Made by a program: the position numbers and the translations under genes. Positions 47,567 to 57,084 of a DNA stretch of 64,000 nucleotides are shown here, piece after piece (within the stretch, counting starts at the first letter, position 1; each line of letters begins with the position of its first letter). The DNA is from Copromyces sp. CBS 386.78. Taxonomy: Eukaryota; Ascomycota; Sordariomycetes; Sordariales; Sordariaceae. The stretch spans positions 124,001 through 188,000 of the forward strand of contig MU839124.1 of the NCBI GenBank assembly GCA_030685235.1, read 5' to 3'. The notes under the pieces are model-generated. The model ran no database searches, was not told where the DNA came from, and saw only the letters and a program-made list of their open reading frames with translations.

Positions 47567-48593
47567 GACGAAGGACCTGAAGTTGGATGAAGAAAATAGG
47601 GGATGTGGGATGGTGGTATTTTGATGATTGACGTGATGTATACCCGCCCACGACTCAATTCGTATATATATACCGGAGGATATCGTTTTTAGGATGAAAG
47701 GAGAAGGAATGGGACGGGGGAAACTGGCGGAGCGTTTGGAAAACTCGAAAGGATCAAACTTTTTGGGTATCATTATGTCTACATGTATATACTAGTAATG
47801 TTGTCAATGACCAACCGACTGAACGACTGGCATGGAATGGAAACCGGAGTTGAGTGAGATACGATACGCAAGGGATGATTGTTTATAAGAGGAATGATGA
47901 ATGAGACAATGGCGTTTGATGCTCGGCTTTCCAAATTTGGGTGTTGTTGGTTGTATGTGTATACGTTGGGGAACAAGTTTCACTGGCAAGAAAATATTCC
48001 TTCTTTCTTCCATTTATGTGCAACTACACTCAAGACTTCTTCGGATGGAAGTAGCAAAGGGTAGGGCGTTAGAACTAAGGTAAGTGAAGAGCAGATGAAG
48101 AGTCTTCAAAGACCCTGTGAGATTCCGAGTCCTCTTTAACTTCCAAGACTCTTCACCAGCACTTCACTTCCCTCGCACCTCGCTTCTAGTGCAGCTTGGA
48201 TCAGCAACTTTTCAACGAGCGACTTCATTGCTATGCTAACCAATCACTAAAGAGAAATGCATCGTCATCCTGAAAGAACAGCCTTTCAACACCAAGCGAG
48301 TGTAGATGTTGAAGAACGATCCAAGTCCAAGGCATCAATCATACACTATACCCATTTTCCCTTCCTTTCCTTCCCCAAAAGCTGTTTGAACCTGGGTGTC
48401 ACCACCCAAGACCCAGCCAGTCCCACTTTCCATCATTCTTGTCATCACTCTCGTCATCACCATCCTCCTCCTCCGCATCTCCCCTCAATCGTCCAAAAAA
48501 AATTAAAAAAAATAATAATAATTTGAGAACCTATCTTCGTACCTCTACCTCCGTCCTCATAACCCTCCCTCCTGTTTCTGTTCAGTCAGTAAA
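47567..48593. other. Convergent intergenic region carrying a long hairpin
   Basis: 3' flanks of the PY-motif gene (plus) and of the Q/G/N-repeat gene (minus). It holds the inverted repeat at 48078-48173 and an A/T-rich run near 48496-48521. No gene was seen. Confidence 0.45.
48078..48173. repeat. Long imperfect hairpin, about 29-nt arms
   Basis: Left arm 48078-48106 and right arm 48145-48173 are inverted copies matching at 25 of 29 positions. The perfect cores are AAGTGAAG (48082-48089) with CTTCACTT (48162-48169) and GAAGAGTCTT (48097-48106) with AAGACTCTTC (48145-48154). The two cores are separated by symmetrical 7-nt segments that still pair at four positions. The loop is about 38 nt. Confidence 0.8.
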
Positions 48594-50310
48594 TCAGCAC
48601 GAGTCACAAGTCCAAACCGCCTGCTGCTTTCCGTTCTGAACGATTTGCTCCCTAACCCACTGCTGGCCGGCCTTGGCCTGTCCGGTGACAAAGTTGAGCA
48701 TTTGCTGGGGGGTGAAGACTAGGAGTTCTTGCTGGTTGCCGTCCTTGGTCCACTGCTCTTGGGTCTTGCCCTGGCCGGTGATGATGTTCATTTGCTGACC
48801 TTGCTTGTTCTGGCCATCGATGAGCTCTTGACCTTGCTTGTTCTGGCCGCCGGCGATTTGGGATTGCTGCTCGCCATTGTTGATCCACTCCTCCGTCGGC
48901 TTGCTCTGGGCGTTGCCGCTGAACTGCTCCTGCCCAGTGGTCTTGCCGGCGAACTGCTCAGACTGGCCCTGCTTGTTGTCGAACATCTCCTGACCCTGCT
49001 TGTTCTGGCCGTCGAAGTGCTCGGCGATACCAGTCTGGGTGATCTCGTGACGGGCTTGGATGCCGTTGTTGTTGCCGGACTTGAACATCTCTTGGGTCTG
49101 TTGGCCTTTGTTGAACTGCTCCTGCTGATGGTTGGGGTTGGTGGTCATCAAGATACTGTTCTGGCCGGTCTTGTACAGCTGGTTGTCCACCTGCTGGCCG
49201 TTGTGCAGCTGCTGGATACCTTGTCCCTTGTTAAGCTGTTGGATACCCTGACCCTTGTTGAGCTGCTGGGTGTTGATGGGCTGGCCCTGATAGAACTGGT
49301 GAGTAGTCATGAGGATATCATTGGGACCGTTGTTCCACTGCTGGTGAGTCTGCTGGCCGTTGTAGAGCTGCTGAGTCTGTTGGCCCTTGTTGAACTGTTC
49401 CTGCTGATGGTTGGGGGCGGTGGTCATGAGGATACCGTTCTGACCGATCTTGTACAGCTGGTTGTCCATCTGCTGGCCATTGTCCAGCTGTTGGACTCCC
49501 TGGCCCTTGTTAAAGTCCTGGATGATGCCGTTGGTGTTGCTACCGCCGGTGTTCATCTGCTGGGTACCCTTGTTGAACTGCTCCTGCTGGTCGTTCTGGC
49601 CCTGGTAGAGCTGGTTGCCCCAGTTGTGGGTGGTGTCACGCTGCTGAATGCGTCCCATAGAGTTGTAGAGCTCCTGGGTCATGCCTTGACCCTTGATGAT
49701 AAGCTCATCTTGCTGGGTCTTGCCGGTGTCCATGTTCATGGAGCCGCAGGTGTTGGACTGGCCGTTGAAGAGCTGGCCGAAGTGCTGGTTGCGCTTCTGG
49801 TTCTGGCCAATGTTGAAGTTGGACTTCTGGCCATGGGGCTGCATCGTGATAGAAGAGTTGTTAGTCAGGGTATGTTGTCAAGAATCGACAATGGTTGAGA
49901 TAGGGGAGTTTCTGGAGACTCACCATAGCGTCCTGCTGCTTCTGGCCCATACCAATCCACTCCTCATGGGTCTTACCATTGGTCATGTCAAGCTGCTGCT
50001 CACCCTGGCCAGTGACCATGTTGTTATGTCCGATGGATCCGGACTGGGCCAGGTCACCGACGATGTTCTTGCCGCACTCGGGGCACTCGACCTCCTTGCC
50101 GATTTGCTGATCGACATACTCGATCTGACCCTGGAGACCGCCGCGGTTCTGCTGCTTTTGGCCGTCGAAATTCTCCGGCGTGCTCTGCACGGGGCCAACC
50201 GCGCGGCAGGCGCGAGAGCGGTTCTCATCGTTCATGAGACATTCTGGAAGGGAGGGCAAGGCCGAGGTGGTGGCCGCCAGGGTCAGGGCAAGAAGGGAGT
50301 GGATATGCAT
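48594..50310 (-). CDS. Secreted Gln/Gly/Asn-rich repeat protein with two CxxC motifs
   Basis: Exon 1 (50310..49924, 129 codons) begins with a clean signal peptide, MHIHSLLALTLAATTSA, followed by LPSLPEC. The intron (49923..49839) has donor GTGAGT, a CTAAC branch and acceptor ATGCAG, and joins DAM to PHGQKSN in frame. Exon 2 (49838..48594) gives 543 residues in total. Apart from a short Cys-containing N-terminal part, the protein is built from roughly 8-12-residue repeats of the form (E/Q)-x-(F/L/M/W)-x-x-G-Q. Examples are QEQFNKGQ, QQLYNGQ, QQLNKGQG, QEMFDNKQGQ, EEWINNGEQ and EQWTKDGNQ. A longer block with ILMTT and NHQQEQFNKGQQTQ occurs in near copies. Seven Cys include CPEC (76-79) and a terminal CDSC whose last Cys is the final residue. 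No known domain is recognised. A secreted structural, wall or amyloid-like protein is inferred. Confidence 0.85.
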
Positions 50311-51606
50311 GTTGTTGGCGGCGGATTAGCCAATGGACTTAGTCGAAACTCTCAGGAAAGTATGTCTGGAAGGATTGAAGAGGTGGTGAGAATGTCGAGG
50401 GGTGAGGTTGAGATTCTTTCGACACTGCAGAGAGGAGTTCGATGTCGCTTATATGCTTTGCTGCTCATCCATGAGAGATCATCGAAGCTGTCATGTCCGC
50501 TTCTAGAAGGAGCACAGATTGTGATGGTTGCTCACTAAAAGGGTGCAAAGTGGCGAGTCGGTGCTGTTTTCCGATCGGTGAGGAAATTTCTAACCGGAGC
50601 ACAGCTACATCAGCTATCAAGAGTAACCTCCAAGTTCGGTAGAATTCCAGATCTATGATTCAAGTAAGTGCAACAGCTTTTCGCCTGCTGCATGTTCATG
50701 GATTGTGGAATACAAGGGCAGTGGCCAGAGGGACTTGCCAACATACCTCGTGGAAAGGTCTAACGAAAAGGTCCCCAGACATCGATGAGCGACCCTGAAC
50801 ACAAAGGTCCAACATCTCGACCGTGCTCCCCTCACTTCTGACCCGACGGCGTGGTCAAAGGGGGTTCGCTCGAAGGTGCAGCAACTCATCGGCTCAGTAT
50901 CGGTTATCCTACCCCTGATCGGGAATATGTCAAGGCTGACATATCACAGTCCTCGCAACACTGGAAGATGGTGTATCCAATGCAGTGAGATGTTGAGTTG
51001 TGCCAACCCCAGCTCGATACCAATGACTTTCCTTGATAAAGCTTCGGTTTCAACTGGTGGAACTGTGCTCATTCACACAACAAGGACAGGTACCTCGTTT
51101 AACATGAGGCAACTGTGATATCGAGAGAAGCAAAGCGATCTAGTAGGCTTTCTTCCATCCGAACGTCCCCTCGACGCGCGGTCACACACTGGCGTGCTCT
51201 TCGGAGTCGCGAATCGAATATGGGGAGGCGAACAAACAAGACTTCTTGCGGAGAATGGATGTTTGCCAGTTGTGGACACCAAGAAGTGTTGATATTGTCA
51301 TAAACTTTTCGTTGAGAGACATTCTACAGCACCTCTAAAGCCACCCTCAGACAGATTATGTAGTATGTATGAAGCCTTCTTTTCGTAAGTGACCCACGCC
51401 TATTCCAATGCTCCACATGTGAAGGAAGAATACCATGACCGGAGTAGAGAAGTCCGGTAAATCCCTGTAGTTACGCCAATCATAGACAGAGAATGGAAAA
51501 GGAAAAAAAAAGTAAGAGCAAAGACATGGTAAAGATACAAGAAAATGGTCACACGGTGTTGATACATGTCGTTGAGAAAGCTGAGGGGGCGGATTCGTTT
51601 GGTCGA
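50311..51606. other. Intergenic between the Q/G/N-repeat gene and tim50
   Basis: Promoter of the repeat gene (minus strand) and tim50 3' flank. No convincing gene or RNA was seen. Confidence 0.4.
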
Positions 51607-53297
51607 TTAAGCCTTCTTCTCCGGCTCGCCGGACTGCTGCTCATCACTGGGAGGAGTACCGAACCAGCCAAAGACGGAGCTCTGCATGTTCTTCATCATC
51701 TCCTTCTGAGCCTTCTCCTGGGCCTCCTGCTCCATCTTGAGCCACATCTCGCCGTTCTTCTTGATCTCCTCCTCCATGGCCAGGTAGTTGCGCATGCCAC
51801 GCTCGCGTTGGATATCCTGGATCATCTTGCCCTTGGCAAAAGCCTCGGAAGGATCCTCCTCACCATCCATGGCCATGGGGTTCAGCTTGCTAGGCTTGAT
51901 ACCGAAGCGGGCGCCAAGGGAGCCCAAGCCAGCCTTCTTGGCCTTGGCAGCGACGAGCTTGTTGTGCTCAGCACGGGCGATAGCCTCTCTACGGGCGAAC
52001 TCGGTGGGGATGTGCTGACCCTCAAAGGACTTGAGGACCTTGCGAACATCGCCGTAGTTCATGGCGTAGATGAACTCAAGGAAGGGGACAAGGGACACGA
52101 GCTCGTTATCCTTAGGGTCACCCTTCCACTTGGGGAGGATGATGGCGTTTTCGGGCTGGGCGCGCACGTGCTGTGGGTTGGTATCAATGATGATGACCTT
52201 GGACAAGTCTCTGTTCAGATAAGAAAGGTCCTGTGCGACAATGGTTGGTTAGCGACTGTGACGGTGCAATCGTGACAGCTCTTGGATGGTCCTACCTTGA
52301 CGATCTCGCCATCCTTGTACTTGGTAGCCTCCCTGAAGAGGGGCCACATGATGAAGCGGTACGGGTCCATCTTGCGAACAATAGGCTCGGCGTTGGCAAA
52401 GGGAACGCTGGTGAAGAGAACAATCTCGTAGTACTGGCTGAGGTAGCGCAAGAAGTAGTCGACACCGGGGCGCTTGGCGAGACGCCACCCTTGGTCGCGC
52501 GTCCACTCGCTATGCACCAGCATATCTTCGAGACTGATACAGAGGGTGTACGGGCGCTCGAAGGACGGATCCGGGTCGGGCAGCAGCTTCTCGAAGGCGG
52601 GTTCCTGGTAGTAGCTGACGGTGCCAGTCATCCTGGCCTTGGCTCTCTTCCACCACAAGCCGAGACCCCAACCATTTGGTATATCATGGTGCTTCTCGAT
52701 CTCCTCCTCATCCCATTCTCTTCCCAAGTAGACGGTTCCACCAATCACGGCGAGACCAGCGGCGACGAAGGCCCAGTTGGCCATCTTTTGGCGGCGCTTC
52801 TCGGTAGAAGAAACGTAGGCCGAGTCGGGGAGCTGGCCCTTCTTGCGGCCACCACCACCACTGCCCGACGTCTCAGCCTCGGCACCCTCGGCCTGTGTCT
52901 CTGCCTCCTCACCGGCGACCGGCTTCTTGCCGGCCTCCTTCTGAGCCATCTCATACTCCAGGGTAGTGGGAATGCCGCCTCTTAGATCGGGGAGTTTGGA
53001 CAGGTCGATTTCGGGCTCGGGCTCGGGCTCGGATTCGGTAGGGGTTTGTTGTTGTTGCTGTTGCTGCTCCTGAGCCTTCTCGGCGGGGATCTCGGTTTCG
53101 GCGGGCTCGGGGGCCTTGGGAGTGGCCTTTTGTTGGGGAGTCCTCTCGGGCTTGGTGAACTTGGGAGGCTTGCTGTGGTTGGCCATGGAGCGGGCCCAGA
53201 CGGCGGGCAGAGTGCGCTGCGACAGAAGAGGCGACGCCGCGTGAGCTGCGACACGCGCGCCCGCAATGGAGCGCACGGCAGCTCTGGACAGCATCAT
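51607..53297 (-). CDS. tim50: Mitochondrial import inner membrane translocase subunit Tim50
   Basis: Receptor of the TIM23 complex that accepts presequence proteins emerging from the TOM channel. Two exons (53297..52296 and 52230..51607) give 541 residues. The intron at 52295..52231 (donor GTAGGA, branch CTAAC, acceptor CACAG) joins EIVK to DLSYLNRDLSKVIIIDTN. An Arg/Ala presequence (MMLSRAAVRSIAGARVA) is followed by a Pro/Glu/Gln region with a Q run, one TM segment (WAFVAAGLAVIGGTVYLG, about 187-204) and the FCP1/NIF-like domain in the intermembrane space. In that domain LCISLEDMLVHSEWTRDQGW and RPGVDYFLRYLSQYYEIVLF are characteristic. The phosphatase DxDx motif is degenerate, as in other Tim50 proteins. 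The C-terminus is coiled (EMWLKMEQEAQEKAQKEMMK), with no second TM. Confidence 0.95.
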
Positions 53298-54998
53298 GAC
53301 TGATTGGACCTGTGTGGTGTCGAGTGTCCCTAGTGTAGGTGGTGGAAAGGTGGATTGCTGCGGGAGGGGAGCTGGTTGCTGGTAGGTAGTGTAGATGGTG
53401 GAACGGGGACGATAACAGCAGGATAACTGAAAGTCAGGCCGTCGCAGTCAGTGGCAGTCAGTGAGTATCTGCCGGGCCCGATAGCGATATGATATCCAAA
53501 CTTTCCACAGACGGGAGCTTCAGTCCCGGCCCGGCTGACGTGCCCATCAAAAAACTTGAGTCCTGAACCTTCCGTCACAGTGTCGCTTGTCAAGCTTCAG
53601 CCTTGGCACGTTGCTTTTATCCAATCAGACATGGAAGAGGGGTCGGTCGCTGGATCTTCCAAGACCGCTGTGCACAGACCAACGACGAGTTCTTTGAGAG
53701 AGAGACTCCAACGGCCCCACTTCCGGATTTAAGCTTCAAGACAGTGGGGGAGACATGTCGTCATATTGAAGATTCCCAGCGTGCACATGGTAAGAATGTC
53801 ACGCGATAGGAACTTACGGGGAGCCGGAGCAGCAAGTGTTGTGGGAAAGGAACGAGTACAATTTGTAAACGAAGGGGAGATTACGATATGGATAAGTACC
53901 TAGCATTTGAAGGGTGTCTGTCTGATTGACTGCTGGCCGCGCTGTTCTGAGCCGTTCGGATCACTCTGCTCTTTCCCTAAACACGCATTGGCTATCCAAC
54001 CCAAAAGTGTCTATGGCTTATGCCTTGATAGTCGCGGAAGTCCCAGGTGAAGTATACCTATGTCTAAGTGGGTGTCTTTTTGTTACCGTATCGTACCTCT
54101 TCTTGGTAATAACGTGAAACAATGACACACTTCCATCCCTAACCCTGTCACTATTATGAGTACTGCTTATGTAATGCCTCGGTTTGGACGGATCGTCTAG
54201 GTACACAGCGATGCCGCCCGCGAGTGACCTTCTGTGCGTAACACTATGGAATGACCCTTTTGCCAATCTTTCCCCTCATCTGCACTCTCGGTAGGTGTTG
54301 CTCGTTCCTACAGTACTTCGTTCTGCCGAGACTGAAGGGCATTGACGGATCTTGTTAAGTCTTGCCCATTCCCGGCTCTTCTCTTCTGCTTCCACTCTTC
54401 TCTTCTCCCCTTCCAATTCTTCTCTGTTTCTTCTTCTCAAACGGCTGCGGTGATCCACTCCTTCTCCGCCACCCAAACACCACCAAGCATTATCAACCAT
54501 ACCTCTATCGAAAAGTCCAGGCGACACTCTCAGCTCCCTGTCACTCACTTCGTTACCATCCCACCTGTCGCCTCCCATCATGGCTTCCGCGAATGGGTGC
54601 TAAAGGGTGGCCCAGTCGTTGCGCATTCAGTACTCACGATGGGACCACCCTCTCAAGAGTTCTGCATTTTCCACCACAGACAGCCTACTATCATCGACGC
54701 ATCGAGCGCTAAAGCCAAGAGTCAGAAGAAACTGAAACAACCAAGAGAAACCGCGAATATCTTATCCTTCCAGTATCCTACAATACCCGCTTCCATCCAT
54801 CTCTCACCCAACCCAAAACTTTGACATCCCAACTTTGCCACCCCGCGTCTCGAAAGTGCAGTGGCGCCGGTCAGCCCTACAGACTGCTTATTAGTGTTTT
54901 GCCAGGATCGCGATATCATATCGCTACTTACTTCTACCTACCGTATCTCTCAACCTTCTCTTCGCCTGCCCTGTCGTTAGACAACGACCTACACCACA
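53298..54998. other. Divergent region between tim50 and the F-box-like gene
   Basis: A CCAATCA (CCAAT-type) element lies at about 53619, some 320 bp upstream of tim50. On the plus strand, ATG frames at 54580-54603 (7 codons) and 54638-54824 (61 codons) precede the F-box-like gene and could act as uORFs if transcription starts early. No other gene was seen. Confidence 0.4.
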
Positions 54999-56063
54999 AT
55001 GCCTCGCAAAGCCGCCCAACAATTAGTGGGCCGCAGGGTCACCACGAGGACGTCCCGCACCATCGCCACCGTCGTGGACAACTCGCTTCATGCTCCTCCG
55101 ACTCCGATCCCCTCTAACCTCAATACTCCGCTGAGTTCTGCCTATCCGTCGACTTATGCCTCCGAGGCCGAGGGGGATGTTGACGGGGGGATCGACGGTG
55201 GGATCGACGGACAGGTCGACGAGGATGTTGCCAAAGCTATGGGCGCTTTAATTTTGTCTGGCTCTGCCGAAGCAACGGGGGAAGCCTCTGCTCCCCCCAA
55301 GCCTCTGTCCAGATTAGCCAGGAGGAAACAAAAGCCGTTTCCCTTCCTAGAGCTGCCGGCCGAGTTACGAGTTAAGATCTACGAATACTTCTTCGACGAC
55401 ACCCACTACGTCCTCGACCTGGACCCGGACAACTACAGGCGCATTCATAAGAAGCTGGGCTTTTTCCGCACCTGTCGAATCATCAGCCTCGAAGCCGGCT
55501 ACCTCTTCTACAGCACCCACACCTTCCGCATCTTCCCCACGCACCCGGGCAAGCACTTCAAGACCAAGAAGCCTTTACTTGCCCGTATGAGCTCCCGCCA
55601 GCGCTCCTGGATCACCAGTCTCGAGATGCGCCTTGGTCCCGGCTGGAACAAGCCCCCTCGCGGCTGGGTCGTTAACCCGGCCCTGGGCCTGCACGAGTGC
55701 ACCAGCGTGCGCCAGTTGACCGTCTTTGTTGAGTGCGATCCCAGCGACGGCATTTTTAACGGCTTCCGTCGCGCCGACGACTTTTACGAGGGATTCTCCC
55801 GTAGTCTGCTGACAGACGTGCTGACGGAGATGCCGTTCGTCGACAACGTTACCTTTGACGCGTGGAGCAGCGTGCGGAAAAAGGGCGCCATGATGCGCGG
55901 GCTGATCAATACGGCACTCTCGCACGGGAAGCAGGTTCGGTGGGGGCCCGAGAGGGGCTGGACTGATGAGGATAATGAAGAGGAGATCGTGGTTCCTACC
56001 AATGATATGGTGGCTACTGCGCTGCTGAATGGCGTCGGTATGGATGTTGTCATTGTTGCTTGA
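54999..56063 (+). CDS. F-box-like domain protein of unknown function
   Basis: A single exon of 354 codons beginning MPRKAAQQLVGRRVTTRTSR. Residues 1-105 are low-complexity, with Gly/Asp repeats (GGIDGGIDGQVDEDV). PFPFLELPAELRVKIYEYFF (about 113-132) has the LPxELrxxIyeyl pattern of fungal F-box-like domains, which link substrates to SCF ubiquitin ligases through Skp1. FRTCRIISLEAGYLFYSTHTF follows, as in the common Pezizomycotina family with this fold (short helix, then LLxxCrxixxEa). The last ~200 residues have no domain I recognise. The basic N-terminus may be a nuclear signal. The substrate is unknown. Confidence 0.7.
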   Translation: MPRKAAQQLVGRRVTTRTSRTIATVVDNSLHAPPTPIPSNLNTPLSSAYPSTYASEAEGDVDGGIDGGIDGQVDEDVAKAMGALILSGSAEATGEASAPPKPLSRLARRKQKPFPFLELPAELRVKIYEYFFDDTHYVLDLDPDNYRRIHKKLGFFRTCRIISLEAGYLFYSTHTFRIFPTHPGKHFKTKKPLLARMSSRQRSWITSLEMRLGPGWNKPPRGWVVNPALGLHECTSVRQLTVFVECDPSDGIFNGFRRADDFYEGFSRSLLTDVLTEMPFVDNVTFDAWSSVRKKGAMMRGLINTALSHGKQVRWGPERGWTDEDNEEEIVVPTNDMVATALLNGVGMDVVIVA

Positions 56064-57084
56064 AGAGCAAGCTGGGATCAAATGGTGAGCGGCATGATGG
56101 GGTTTGGGAGCATATGTTCGGGTTGAGGCAGGCGTTTTTCGGTTGGTATGGGAATGCATTGCGGTTTTGTTTTTACCGGGGAATTGGTTGTATGATATGA
56201 AGAGCGAATCGTTCTCACGGTCGCTACTTGGTCTGTTGGGTCAACGTCGAAGTGTGTTCTTTCCACTCACGGTGCGTTTCTTCTGGTTGAAGGTGTTGGT
56301 ATCGCTGGGAGGTCAGCGTATGGGATGCTGTCGTTGTTCTTTTGATGTTGGCTTTCTGCTCATCCGTGGTCCCTATAGCTCCTGAAAAGAATCATCGAAA
56401 AGACCTAACAAAACAAAGAGTCACTTGTTCAGTCCGATCCTCGAAGAAAGAGAATAGTCATCATTCGTACGTCAGCATTTAAACATCGAAAGTATCGAAC
56501 TAGCCTCAGATTAAACTTCGACATTCCCGACCAGATACAAGCTAAAACCAAAACAGAACTCCCCGAAAGAGAAATCCCCAACTTTTATACATGTCGTAAT
56601 CGAAGGTGCGGCTGGTGTCACATGCGCCATCTGGGCCTCCATTCCCTCCATTTCCCTTTTATAGTTTCTTATACCAAGACCATTTCCCCGCGTTTCGATG
56701 GCAGGCCAGCCCGCCCCGATGGCATCAAAAAGGTAGGAAGATGAGATGCTAGTCTCGATCAAGCAACCACTCACATGTTTGAGTATGCAAATCATTGAAC
56801 CTCATAGCCAATCCCCTCGTCCTTGATGCTTTAGTATTGGTATTTGGCCTTGCGGGGACGCTTCTGTTTGCGAACCTCGCAGGAAGACTGCCCATCACCG
56901 GCCACACGTTGAAAGGCGTCTAGGCGGAAAAGAGAAGGACGACCGAGGATGGAAATACAAGATGGGATTAGCAGTTGGGGAAACAGAAACAGACTACCAA
57001 CCACTTTGAAAAGCTCACTGCTGAAAGTTGGAGATGAACAAGTGGTTGGTTTAGATAGGTGGACATCCCCATGTTGCACAGCAA
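56064..57084. other. Intergenic between the F-box-like gene and the MFS gene
   Basis: A minus-strand frame at 57091..56831 ends in a basic tail (CEVRKQKRPRKAKYQY) that could be the last exon of a small gene, but no coherent upstream exon or start was found; left unannotated. Confidence 0.4.

Noticed and set aside
48729..49898. 389-codon plus-strand frame
   Set aside because: Antisense shadow of the Q/G/N-repeat gene; its Leu/Val-rich repeats simply mirror the Gln/Asn repeats.
54342..54824. 160-codon frame upstream of the F-box-like gene
   Set aside because: It starts at a TTG and the first real ATG lies only in its last third; treated as leader with possible uORFs.
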